A stretch of DNA of 64,000 nt from Rotaria sordida (lineage: Eukaryota > Rotifera > Eurotatoria > Philodinida > Philodinidae), in contig CAJNOL010001436.1 in the NCBI GenBank assembly GCA_905250125.1, positions 1 through 64,000 on the forward strand. Reading direction: 5' to 3'. Position numbers and translations under genes: made by a program. The notes under the pieces are model-generated. The model saw nothing but the letters and a program-made list of their open reading frames with translations, did not search any database and was not told the origin of the DNA. Each line of letters starts with the position of its first letter. Position 1 is the first letter of the stretch. This document shows positions 48,340-59,400 of the stretch, in pieces.

Positions 48340-48457
48340 CAATAATTTAAGCAGTAATAATCATAGCAAAATCAGGTGTTAATCGATTATATCAACTATT
48401 ATTGAAATAATCGATTAAAACCTGATTTTGCTATGATTATTACTGCTTAAATTATTG
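48340..48457. repeat. palindrome inside the Mutator-like element
   Basis: CAATAATTTAAGCAGTAATA with AATCATAGCAAAATCAGG is followed after about 40 bases by its complement, giving a stem of about 50 bp. The loop contains ATCGATTA motifs. Confidence 0.6.
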
Positions 48458-48811
48458 ATTAAGGCCTCCCTCCCCTCACTCAAAAGCCAATTTCAGCCCA
48501 GGTACATTCAAATGGGTTGAAATTTGAAGAATATGTTGGCGCTGTAGTGAAGAGGTTGTGGTAAAATTTTCAGCTCGATACTACGAGGTTTGACAGAGAT
48601 ATGAACCAAACAAGGGTAAAAAATAGCTCATTTTCTGTCCAAGATTTCTTGGTCCAGGCTCTTCCAACATATTTAATTTGTGTTCTGTTTGCAAGAGCAT
48701 GCCAAGATGCAGGGCACCACAGAATCATTTTTTTCAAATTCTTACTTAGCGGAGAAAGGGAATCACAAGTTCAATGACTCAAAAAACGCGCCAAAAATAG
48801 GTGTGTAGTTA

Positions 48812-50791
48812 CCCATGTAAAAAAAAGACCGAGAAAAATCAGATTTTAATCGATTTTTTTCTGATTAAAAATCCATTTAAATGGCACGATTTTAATCGGA
48901 TTTTAATCAGATTTTTAATCAGAAAAATCGATTTTTTTCTGATTAAAAATCGATTTAAATGGCATGGTTTCGATCGAAAAAAATCTATTAAAATTGATTT
49001 TTCTGATTAAAAATCTGATTAAAATCCGATTAAAATCGTGCCCTTTAAATCGATTTTTAATCAGAAAAAAATCGATTAAAATCTGATTTTTTCCGGGATT
49101 TTTTACATCGATATGTTCGAATCGATTTTCATCGACTATTAATTCCTAATGGATTTGTATCAATTCTGACATGGCATCCAATTTTAATCGGTTCTTACTT
49201 GACATCTGATTTTAACCGATTCTTACCTTGTATCTGATTTTAATAGATTCTTACCTTCTATCTTGTTTTAATTGATTTGTGTTGGATAATCGATTTTAAT
49301 GGATTTTTAAATTTTAATCGATTTTAATCATTAGCATCGAAAATAAGCGCTTTTCTCGAGATTCGAACATGGAACCCTATTTTTTAATGATTTTTTTCGA
49401 GAGCTCATCGAGAAATTATCATAGGGCTTCAGCTCTACAAACATAGTAAATTTGGAACTCCTATATAAATTGAATCAATTGAGATTGCGCAATTACATAA
49501 ATAATCGATTAAAATCGATTACAATCCAGATTAATCAATTAAAATCGATTAAAATTTATTACAGTTTTAATCGATAATTTGGGTTCCTTAAAAAAGTAGT
49601 TAGCGCAATCGTTGTAGAAATAAAATGTGAAACACAACCAAACCCATTCTCATTGACATCATGCAAACTGAAAATTCCATATATATTATGACATATTTCT
49701 GTCACTCTTCGCTTTGAACCAAAGAATTTCAAAAAGAAAACACTCACGAAATATTCCAGTTAAATGTTACTCATACATGCATCCTGAGAGTTCCTTGAAG
49801 GCGGATCTCACAGTTTGCACTGAATCGTAAACCTGTCTCACATGGTCCGTGACGGGTACAAACCCTATTTTCAATGTTCTGGATGTATGTGTGTGGGAGG
49901 AGGAGAAGGGAGGTCACGCGCTGAATTTCTACCCCATTTATATCAACAATCTTTTCATATTCTGTTTCACAATAAACGATTATTTCGAATTTTCTAAAAA
50001 TAATCTATTTTAATCGATTACCAGCATTAATCAATTACAATCGATTAGACTTTTAATCGATTATTTCGAATTTTCTGAAAATAATAGATTTTAATCCATT
50101 ACTATCATTAATCGATTAAAATCAATTAGATTTTTAACCGATTATTTTGTATTTTCTAAAAATAATCGATTTTATCCGAGTACCAGCATTAACCGATTAA
50201 AATCAATTAGATTTGTAATCGATTATTTTGCATTTTCTAACAATGATCGATTTTAATCGATGACCAGCATTAATCGATTAAAATCAATCAGATTCTTAAT
50301 CGATTCTTCTGATTTTTCTAAACATAATCGATTTTAATCGATTATCAGCATTAATCGATTAAAATTAATTAGATTTCTAATCTATTACTTCGAATTTTTT
50401 AAAAATAGTCGATTTTAATCGATTAACAGCATTAATTGGTTAAAATTGATTAGCTTTTTAATCGATTATTTCGAATTTTTTAAAAATAATCGATTTTAAT
50501 CGATTACCAACATCAATCGATTAAAATCAATCAGATTTTTAATCGATTGTTCTGATTTTTCTAGAAATAACCGATTTTAACCGATTATTAGCATTAAATG
50601 ATTAAAATTGATTATTTCGAATTTTCTAAAAATAATCTATTTTAATCAATTTTTACCTAAGTTAAATCGAATATAATCGATTTTTTACACGAATTTAATC
50701 AAAATTGCTCCTTTTAATCGATTTTTTCCGATTTTTCTCCGAAAAACCAATTTAAATCAGATTTTTAGGCTGTTTTTTTTTACATGGGCAG
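48812..50791. mobile_element. nested ATCGATT-rich element with ACCCATGTAAAAAA ends
   Basis: The left end ACCCATGTAAAAAAAAG is matched at the right by the complement of GCCCATGTAAAAAAAAA, and both then run into AAATCTGATT and AATCGATT sequence. A large palindrome at 48822-49095 and an 81-bp tandem array at 49977-50640 fill it. The same terminal sequence recurs at 48264-48278 and at 51302-51320, so more than one such unit is present. No coding capacity is visible. Confidence 0.5.
49977..50640. repeat. tandem array, 81-bp unit rich in ATCGATTAAAATCGATT
   Basis: About eight units begin with CGATTATTTCGAATTTTCTA or close variants at 49977, 50058, 50139 and every 81 bases after that. Each unit carries ATCGATTTTAATCGATTA and ATTAATCGATTAAAATC palindromes separated by a CCAGCA linker. 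Units differ at a few positions each. Confidence 0.85.
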
Positions 50792-50879
50792 AACGCCCGT
50801 CAATTAAGTTCCTTAAATATAAAATCTTTTATAGTTATAAACCATAATTCCTATTTTCTTAAAAAGGATATGGTTTTTG

Positions 50880-51322
50880 ATCGATTATATTTGTAATCTA
50901 TTATTTTGGATTTTATAAAAAAATTCGTTTTAATCGACTCTTACTAATAATCGATTAAAATCGGTTAGACTTTTAATCGATTATTTCGGATTTTTTGAAA
51001 ATAATCGATTTTAATCAATTACCAACATTAATCGATTAAAGTCGATCAGATTTTTAATCGATAATTTAGGATTTTTTGAAAATAATCGATTTTAATCGAT
51101 TCACCAAAGTAATCGATTAAAGTCGATTAGATTTTTAATCGATTTTTTTGAATTTTCTAAGAATAATCGATTTTAATCGAGTTTTAGCTGTGTTAAATCA
51201 ATTATAATCAATTTTTTACACGAATTTAATCAAAATTGCTTCTTTTAATCGATTTTTCCAGATTTTTCGCAGAAAAATCAATTTAAATCAGATTTTTAGG
51301 CTGTTTTTTTTACATGGGTACA
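50880..51322. repeat. second, shorter copy of the 81-bp array plus element end
   Basis: Three to four units with GGATTTTTTGAAAATAATCG variants run to 51190. They are followed by a 170-bp tail that also ends the first array (50630-50790), including CACGAATTTAATCAAAATTG and the closing TTTTTTACATGGG. Confidence 0.75.
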
Positions 51323-51921
51323 TAAATGTCTGTATATATAATAAAAAATAAAGCTTAATTAAAAAAAGGACTCTGTGATACCCTGCATCTCGACGCGCTC
51401 TTTCAAACAAAAAAAAATTTAATATATTGAAAGACACTGGACCGAGAAATCTTGGGCAAAAGATCATAAAATCGCAGACTGAGAAAAAACGAAAAACATT
51501 TTTCGTTTTTTTAAAAATAAGCATAGTTTTCAAGAAGAGGTTGACGAAAATCATCAAAATTTTTAGCCGAAAGAGGGGTGTTGGATAAAAAACCATATCA
51601 TTTCTAAAAGATCTGAAGACGGGCTATCTTATGCATTTATCTCAATTTCGGAATTTGTGACGAAAATTGACTTTTTTGAGTAGGGGAGGGGGCCTTAAAA
51701 TCGTATGATTATAATCGATTTTTAATCAATTATTTCGTGATTTTTTGAAGAAATTTTTTTTACATGAATAGCTGTTAAATTTATTCAAATAAATATGTTT
51801 TTTTTGTATTAATTAATTTTATTTAATACGAGGCTCAAGTGTTGGGAGCTCATTTGTCGGGAGCTCAGCTGTCGAGGGCTCAACTGTCGGGAGCTCAACT
51901 GTCGGCGCACCATACATCTAC

Positions 51922-54195
51922 ATAGAAAATAAATCTTATTAATTTTGTTCGACTTGTTCTTTTATTTGATGAAACATCTGATGGTGTTTGTCAATGGAAA
52001 TGTTTATGGTTCAACACTCTGCATCATTGTATATAAATATAATAGATTTTTTAAACATTCTATCAAAGTAATAGTTTATTTTCTTGCTTTCTACATTTGT
52101 CAGTTCGTATAATAGATAAGACAATTCAAGGCTTTTTATTTTTTGTTGAGTTTGTTATTGTCCCTTTAACTTGTCACGTAATACACTAACATGATATTTT
52201 GTTGTTTCTGTTCAATTATAAACATTACGTGTTTCTTTTTCTTCTTTCTCATTGACATATTTATTAGGACTGGAAAAAATGCGTTGTTATAATTTTTAAC
52301 TGAGAAAATCAATAATTCTGAAAATAGGTGGATACTATCAAGAGTTATTACGGATGAAAGAGGCTAATAGTTTGCAGAAAGTTCAAAAATTCTGTCAGAA
52401 CGTGTTTTCATTCTCGAAGTGCTAAAAGTGGTGATCCGAAGGATGCGGAGAAGAATAAAACTCACCGTGATTTGGACCCTCCCACAACAGACAACCTGCC
52501 ACTGCATCGCCTCTCTCCCGCAGTCTGCCTCATCCTATTCACCTCTTAACGACATTGTCTATTTATCTTTATATCACTTTCTATCGGAGAAAGACAAGCA
52601 GTGTTTTGAAGCCCGATTTCTGTTTAAAGTTATCACGAAGCTGTAAAAAATTGGCAAAGAGTGTTAACAATTTTCACAGAAAATTGCACAGTATAGGAGA
52701 CGAAAGCTATCCATCCAACTATATCAAGAACCCTGGTAACACACCTTAAAAAGATGGTGATGAGTATCTATCCTTATTTAGGCCGATGATTTCGACACTT
52801 GATTCATTGATTTTTCTGTCGGTTTCAGTTGGAAAACTGTAGGAAAAGTCAGACCATGGGTACGAGAATGCTCTGTTCGTTTTTGAGAAAAAATTATGCT
52901 AAGAAGCGGTTGAAAATTAATAAAATGCTGCAAGAATTCAGTCTTAGTGTCGTATTTTTGCTGTCATTGTTCAGCCATTTTCGTAGTTTTTCGGTAAGAT
53001 TCAGCTACACAGTGTTCCCTTGTGGCAAAAAGTTTGCATTGTCAATATTTTTTTATACCATTATATTGTAAGATTTATTCAGAAAAGAGTGCTCTATTCA
53101 TCAGGAGAACATATATACAAGAATATAAAGTTAAAAAGTTTGTGATTAGTTGAAATAGTCTAATGGTCGATAAAAAGTTTATTTGATTGAGAGTTCGATA
53201 ATTTCGATTTGAAATATCAAAAAAATAGGAATTATGTATTAAAAGTGAAGTAATGATGACGTTGATGACAATTATTGCCCTTATACATGTTTGATGCTAT
53301 TAGATAAGAGATTGTGAAATGACAGTAATGATATGTGACACTAAAGCGAAGCTGTCATCTTCAAAGTCTTTTTAGCGACACCAAACACATCATAAATTTC
53401 GTTTTCAAAAAATAGATACATTCAATTTTAATTTCGAAAAAAAATCGACTTTGTTCCTTTGTTCCAATCAGTTGAAAATGTCACATACGTAATTGTTACT
53501 TTTGAAAATCACAAAAGTCATCATATTTAATTTGTTAATTTAATCATTTGAGTCAGGAATAATTGCCTCTGACAATATATAAGAGGCGGAATTTTCAGAG
53601 AATTTTCAATTATATCTCATTATCAAAGGATTCTGATAGCAAAGAAAAAAAATTATCGATAGATCTCGATGACTTTTGGTTCGAACTATTATTACTAAAG
53701 ATTTGTCGAACGTTGAACAGAAGAAAATAACAACATTAGAGTGAAGCCAAGAGAAATCATACATCATAATTTTATGATAGAATCAAAATAGAATGATAAA
53801 TTGTCATCTGAGAAACATCTTTTCCCAAATAATATATATATATAATTTTCTACATGTTTTGAACTGATAATTTCAATATGAATACAAATAATATTTGAAA
53901 ATCATTTAATAATTCGGCTATAACAAGTTATATAAAGCTGGAGCCGAAAAAAATATATATGTCTTGTTAAGCCATAATATTTATTTTCGACAAAAATCTC
54001 AAAATGAATAAGACAAATTTTCGAAAAGTATATTTCAATCGAGAATATCAGTTTCATAATGTGAAAAACAAAAGCATAGAATAAATGTAATCGCATAATG
54101 ATAAGCAAATAGATAAGTTCTTTAAAGAAAATCATGTTATTTACTCAGTCAAGCATTGATTTTGTAAATATTCAGAAAAATTTTCATGTCCAATA
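51922..54195. other. gene-free stretch downstream of the receptor gene
   Basis: About 2.3 kb. Small open frames near 52419-53071 have no recognisable domain, and their codon use is unlike the neighbouring genes. I see no transposon ends. The right end holds the receptor 3' UTR (minus strand). Confidence 0.35.
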
Positions 54196-57100
54196 CTATG
54201 AAGAATATCGGAATTCAGCAGGAATACGTTTTAATACATCAAAATTTTGCTTAGGAGGAAATATTATTTTCTTAAATTGTTGCTTGTACAGTGATGATGG
54301 TACAATGAAAATTATAAAAATTGATGCTGCTGGAATGAATGAAAGAAAATAACCGATAAGATAGAACCAAAACAAGTTAGATGATTTGTTGCAATCTAAT
54401 ATAATTGAAATGATTAAATGAGGTAATGTTAAAACTACAATAATAGTAGGACTAATTATAAGATGTTTATATTGTTTTAATTTGATTATAAGATGGGCCA
54501 TGAAAGTACGATCAGTTTTACTGAGTGATCGTTGACGAGTACTTGCTATAATGATGAATAGAGTTGAGGATAAATTGATACATAATGGAGCAAAATAATG
54601 AAAAAAAATCAAAGTTAAACTATACATTTGTAGCCATGGGGAATAAGTGATAACACACCAACTTCGTTCTTCCATTTTATCTTCAAATACACGAAGATTA
54701 AGTAGTTGTGGAATGAATAGACTGGATATGATAAGAGGTAATAATATCACCATATATTTAGCAACTCGTTTGCTTTTATTCTTATTAAAACTAATTCCTT
54801 GATATACAGACACTGTTCGTTCTATAGCTACACAAGCATTAAACCAGTTATCTATGTATAAAATGATTTTTAGTAGAGATTCAATACATATGCAATTAAT
54901 ATTAAGAATAACTTTTTGGCCATATTGACTAAAAAGATCTTGATGAGAAAGAAAAAGAAACCAAAATTTAAGTGTAAATAAGATCATAGTTGATAATGAA
55001 GTGATTGATGATGCCAAGAGATATATTCCACAGCCGACTTCTCGTGTATTCTTTCTTGAAAAAGTTATTATTGATAAAATACCATTAATGACACCTATTA
55101 CAAATATCAACATTGTGACAATAGCACTCACTTTTATTCTGAAAGATTGTTTAGTTAATATTGTATTATTTTTAAATTCATAACCTAAGATTTCATCTAA
55201 TGTTGAACCGATACCTTTCGCATAAAATTGACATTGATTACCGAAGAAACATTGAGAACATCGACAAATTCTTGTCGATGGACAAGATGGATGATCTTGT
55301 AAACAGTGTGCTCCATTTTTACAATCATTTTCTAATGGACATTGAAAATCTCTATAACGAATGAATTTCAAACAATTAGCATGATGATCATTTGTGCACA
55401 AACATAAAAAGTCTTCGTCAACGAAACAAGTCAAATCATGATGTTCTCCACAAAGAGCATAGTAAAATACAATTCGTTCATAGCGATGCTTTTTCAATAC
55501 TGTAGAATTGAATAGTTGTTCGCTAGGAACACATTCTTGTGCGGGACTAATCGATGTTGAAATCTCTATCTTTGGAGATTGTTGAAGTACAGCAAGATAA
55601 TATTTGTTATTGATTTGAATAATCATCATATGATATGGCACCGAAATATGGAAAGTAACAATATGTTGAAAGAGAGTCAATTTTCGAAGTATAATTGTAT
55701 TGATTGGATGAGATTCATTTAATAGCGTGAAGAAATAAGCTACGACATGTGATGGAACATTGATAATATTCAAAGAAACATCCACTTTAGATTTTGAAAA
55801 TTGACAGTTTGGTCCAAAAAATCGATCTGGACAAATACAAGTATAAGCACTTCCGGGAATATTCACATCAGCTGGTACACATTGGCCATTATTTTGACAA
55901 GCATTGACTGGACATGTTGATTCGATTAGACATCGTGGACCAAACCTGCCTAAAGGACATACGCATATTGATTGATTTTTTGATGATCCTATACATATCG
56001 CACTGGACAAACATGACTGACAATTCAGAGGTATATTACATTGAATGCCTGACCATCCAGAAAGGCATCGACAAAAATATTTTTCTTTGTTCAAGTATTT
56101 TATACACTCGCCATTCTTACAAGTAATCGCACAATTCGACGAAGTCTGAACTAGATGATTCGATATTTCCAATGAAACAGCTAGTCGATTGACAGGCAAA
56201 AAAAGAAAATCAATAGAGAAATGCCAACTTCCAACATATTTTAATTCATTTTTTTTGAATACATCGATACGTACATTGTAGTTCTTGGAAACATTTTTTG
56301 GTCGTGTTGAAAATAATAAATATCGATTCAATTTAATACTACAACTTTGTTTTGCTATGTATACAAATTGATCATATGCATCAATCTCTTGACGTTTATC
56401 ATCATCATCAATCAACATAATGACAATAGCATAAGTAGCCAGTCTATCAACTGCTGTCAATCGTAATGTTAAACTAATTCGTTGATTTTGATACTGACAC
56501 AGATTACCATAGTAACTAGGTGGACACATACATGCCTTCTTATCACTGTTGTTTTCATTCCAAATACGAACAACGAGTCCACGATTGCAATACCAAGGCC
56601 ATGATTTTTTCTCAACTCGAGATACATTAACATTTATATTAGGACGCGGACTTACTGGCCATTGAATCATTTCATTGGTGACACTTTTCTCTAATAAAGG
56701 ATACATGGATGAAGTATCCAAAGAAGGATACACATATCTGTGATTTTCATCATCATTCCGTCCACAGAGAATCTCTTCAACTTCACTATAGCTATGTGAT
56801 GAACCTTTTCTACATTTAATTTGATGAGCAGGACAAATATCTTCATCTTCACCATCAGAACAATCTTCGTTGTCGTCACATAATTTAGATGGTTCTAGAC
56901 ATTCACCTGTATCTGAACATTGGAAGCGCATAGAAGTGTCGATCGACGAATATCGGTATCTACATCTAAATTGTTCATCTGTTGCTCCAAAACAATCAAT
57001 ACTGTTATCTTGAATACGGTCCCGAGGCAAGCAAATCACTGTGTAGTTGAGAGGAGATACACATGCGAGAATTCCTGGAGGACAATTTCCTGGGTTACAA

Positions 57101-58914
57101 TTGTATTCATCTCTTCCATCAGCACATGCCCAAAAACCATCACAACGTGCATACATATTGTCACACCATGCAGGTTTACACTCGTACTCCTCATTACGTT
57201 CTGTACCATTATCATTCATGAAACGGTATGCGGGGATACCATTACAGAAACTTTGAAATGGAATTTCTTCTGCATATTGTACGTCGCTCCGAGAACAGGG
57301 TTCAGATTTCCGTAGAGGAGACAAACACTGGTTTGTATGGTGACATCTCACTCGATATCGATCGTTAAGTAAGCAGCCATTTTGATTGTTCTCATCGTCT
57401 TCCTCAGGACAATCGGGTACGCCATCTAAGATGCGATGTTTAGAAATCAACTTAGATGAGTTTTGACATTGATATAATGATGGATGATTGCTATAATTTG
57501 TTTTGCTATGAAAGATAAGAGAAGAAATCAAGCAAGGATGAAATCTATGTTCAGTTTCAACTACAAGGTACATCCAACCATTCTCTTGTATATAACTGTC
57601 AGATAACAATAAATTATCCTGAAGACAAGTGAGATTTCCATGAACTAATCGAGGTGTGATAAAATCACATAGTTGTTGATCATAGCAAACGTAATCGGGT
57701 ATAATAAACTCACTTGAGTTTTGTCTCATATGAACATTTTCATAAAAGAAACGAACATGACCGGAATAAACTGGAATAGTTGGAAATTGGAAGAAAGGAT
57801 CACATTGTTCAAGAAACTCATCAGTTGAATTGCTCATTCGCCATGTTTCACACGACGTTCCATTAACTTCGTTGAGAAGTCTAGTCAGACAGACCATAGC
57901 AATCCAGCATTTGTCTGTTAAGTTGCCTTTAGTTGCCATTTGGTTAACGTCTAATACGTGACGACCATTATGACAGGTTTTCAACCTATATACACATTGC
58001 CCATCTCCACATGGGAATGCTTCGTCATTCGCTCTGCAAGTATGTTCTTCACAGCGAAATGTTGGATCTTGAAAACAGGACTTTGGATAGAAGACTTCTG
58101 GTGTTTCATCCGACCGATCGGAACAATCTGCATCGCCTTTGGCTTCTTCCCAGAACTCATGTGAAATGCATAATCCATTATGGCATCGATATTGATTATC
58201 TCCACACTCATTTATTTCCATATCGAAGCAAGACTCTTCATCAATACCATCATCAAAACAATCAATAACTCCATTGCACACTTCCCGCCAATCAAGACAC
58301 CAAATCTGTCCATAATTATGACATTTTAGAAGAACATAACACGGTACCTGGACCATTATATCAGACGACTTGTCGTACGACGTTCTGCTACCAAATGAAT
58401 TTAAAACAAAGTCGTCAAAGGACCTGTGTTCATCGAACTCAAACGAATATTGACATTGGAGACCAAACCATGGCTCAGTACAATTGTAGAAATGCTTGTT
58501 CAATAACGGATTCAGTCCATTCAGATACAATTTATATTGTTCAGCTATATCAATCGGAATCGACCATGAGAGAAGTTGCTGTAAGGTGATGTTTGCCAGA
58601 TGTAGGTCTTGAAAACTTAAATTTTGAGAGAGTGGATTGACAGAAGCTTGTAGTAAAAGTCCGTCGTTATGATTTGCTAGACGAAAACAATATGGAATGA
58701 TTTCATTGATTACATCTCGTAATTCTTGATAAGCCAATTTGTCAGAGTGGTAGATATTATAATTCAAGCAATTAAATTGTAAATCATTGTGTTTTATTGT
58801 CTGATCAGTATTATAAAGATTCAATCGACAAGTAATAGTCGTCCATCGAAATAAAATTATGAGAAGAAGTTGAAAAACTATTGTACTTTGTGCAAACAAG
58901 ATTCTATTTCCCAT
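54196..58914 (-). CDS. LDLa/EGF-domain seven-transmembrane receptor
   Basis: One uninterrupted exon, 1572 aa. A signal peptide (residues 1-29, MGNRILFAQSTIVFQLLLII) is followed by a long Cys-rich ectodomain. It includes LDL-receptor class A modules, for example WREVCNGVIDCFDDGIDEES near residue 220, GDADCSDRSDE near 262 and CDDNEDCSDGEDEDIC near 690, and EGF-like modules CRCLSGWSGIQC, CVCPLGRFGPRC, CICPDRFFGPNC and CRCSQCFFGNQC. From about 1260 to 1550 come seven hydrophobic helices of rhodopsin type: VSAIVTMLIFVIGVINGILS, YLLASSITSLSTMILFTLKF, then helix 3 ending AIERTVSVY, and on to FIPAASIFIIFIVPSSLY in helix 7. ERT replaces the usual DRY and the NPxxY motif is altered. The cytoplasmic tail is short. 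It is inferred to be a surface receptor coupling ligand or matrix binding to G proteins. The layout recalls LGR-type relaxin receptors, but without clear LRRs; ligand unknown. Confidence 0.85.
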   Translation of the reverse strand: MGNRILFAQSTIVFQLLLIILFRWTTITCRLNLYNTDQTIKHNDLQFNCLNYNIYHSDKLAYQELRDVINEIIPYCFRLANHNDGLLLQASVNPLSQNLSFQDLHLANITLQQLLSWSIPIDIAEQYKLYLNGLNPLLNKHFYNCTEPWFGLQCQYSFEFDEHRSFDDFVLNSFGSRTSYDKSSDIMVQVPCYVLLKCHNYGQIWCLDWREVCNGVIDCFDDGIDEESCFDMEINECGDNQYRCHNGLCISHEFWEEAKGDADCSDRSDETPEVFYPKSCFQDPTFRCEEHTCRANDEAFPCGDGQCVYRLKTCHNGRHVLDVNQMATKGNLTDKCWIAMVCLTRLLNEVNGTSCETWRMSNSTDEFLEQCDPFFQFPTIPVYSGHVRFFYENVHMRQNSSEFIIPDYVCYDQQLCDFITPRLVHGNLTCLQDNLLLSDSYIQENGWMYLVVETEHRFHPCLISSLIFHSKTNYSNHPSLYQCQNSSKLISKHRILDGVPDCPEEDDENNQNGCLLNDRYRVRCHHTNQCLSPLRKSEPCSRSDVQYAEEIPFQSFCNGIPAYRFMNDNGTERNEEYECKPAWCDNMYARCDGFWACADGRDEYNCNPGNCPPGILACVSPLNYTVICLPRDRIQDNSIDCFGATDEQFRCRYRYSSIDTSMRFQCSDTGECLEPSKLCDDNEDCSDGEDEDICPAHQIKCRKGSSHSYSEVEEILCGRNDDENHRYVYPSLDTSSMYPLLEKSVTNEMIQWPVSPRPNINVNVSRVEKKSWPWYCNRGLVVRIWNENNSDKKACMCPPSYYGNLCQYQNQRISLTLRLTAVDRLATYAIVIMLIDDDDKRQEIDAYDQFVYIAKQSCSIKLNRYLLFSTRPKNVSKNYNVRIDVFKKNELKYVGSWHFSIDFLFLPVNRLAVSLEISNHLVQTSSNCAITCKNGECIKYLNKEKYFCRCLSGWSGIQCNIPLNCQSCLSSAICIGSSKNQSICVCPLGRFGPRCLIESTCPVNACQNNGQCVPADVNIPGSAYTCICPDRFFGPNCQFSKSKVDVSLNIINVPSHVVAYFFTLLNESHPINTIILRKLTLFQHIVTFHISVPYHMMIIQINNKYYLAVLQQSPKIEISTSISPAQECVPSEQLFNSTVLKKHRYERIVFYYALCGEHHDLTCFVDEDFLCLCTNDHHANCLKFIRYRDFQCPLENDCKNGAHCLQDHPSCPSTRICRCSQCFFGNQCQFYAKGIGSTLDEILGYEFKNNTILTKQSFRIKVSAIVTMLIFVIGVINGILSIITFSRKNTREVGCGIYLLASSITSLSTMILFTLKFWFLFLSHQDLFSQYGQKVILNINCICIESLLKIILYIDNWFNACVAIERTVSVYQGISFNKNKSKRVAKYMVILLPLIISSLFIPQLLNLRVFEDKMEERSWCVITYSPWLQMYSLTLIFFHYFAPLCINLSSTLFIIIASTRQRSLSKTDRTFMAHLIIKLKQYKHLIISPTIIVVLTLPHLIISIILDCNKSSNLFWFYLIGYFLSFIPAASIFIIFIVPSSLYKQQFKKIIFPPKQNFDVLKRIPAEFRYSS

Positions 58915-59400
58915 CGATCGACTTGTTTTTTTGTATTCTCATCAATTTCAACCGTAAAGAATTTCTGTAGTTCAGAAATATTTAGATTAAAACATGTTTA
59001 TCGAGAAAAAAAAATTTTCTGCGTTAAAGTACCGGTATATGAACAGATAACATCATTGGTGGTTCGTTCTCTTTCTCTATCAGAGATAAGAAAAACATTC
59101 AAAAGAGAATAAAAACACGTTCAAACAACTAATGAGCGTGATAAAATGATGATGAGAATCTTATGATAATACACAGTTATAGATGTTGTAGAAAAAAAAC
59201 TTCGACATTGATTATTTATCTTTGCATTTACACTTCGTGCTATATTAATAGTTTGTAGAATAATGATTAAAAGTCACAAATTGACAGGTACCTGGCATAA
59301 AAGCAACGATTCTAGCCACAAAACCTGTACTTTCTAAAAAATACAAACATTATACAGATCCAGTCGATTTTCTCACGAGAAACTGTTCAGTTATATTCAG
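58915..59400. other. 5' flank of the receptor gene
   Basis: Should contain the promoter (minus strand) of the receptor gene. No other gene or repeat is seen before the Mutator-like element at 59401. Confidence 0.4.

Larger units (their letters stand above)
47707..51912. mobile_element. Mutator-like foldback element (4.2 kb) with 9-bp target duplication
   Basis: Flanked by TACATCTAC at 47698-47706 and 51913-51921 (a tenth base, A, also matches). The ends carry repeated GAGCTCCCGACAGTT units: three or four copies at 47710-47760 plus 48186-48205, and four as complement at 51840-51905. Inside these, the arms stay homologous for at least 500 bp. TTAAATAAAATTAATTAATA, TTTGAATAAATTTAACAGCT and the AAATCACGAAATAAT block occur on both sides in inverted order, and so do CCAAGATTTCT and the GCAGGG-CACAGA block near 48640-48735 and 51370-51460. 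A 9-bp duplication with long terminal repeats is typical of Mutator-like elements. There is no transposase. A hAT MITE and a satellite-like array are nested inside. Confidence 0.78.

Noticed and set aside
48270..51320. CRISPR-like array
   Set aside because: Regular spacing exists, but the units are whole 81-bp tandem copies with no unique spacers, in a eukaryotic genome.
56920..57315. 131-codon plus-strand frame
   Set aside because: Antisense shadow of the receptor ectodomain, whose minus-strand frame has clear LDLa motifs at the same place.
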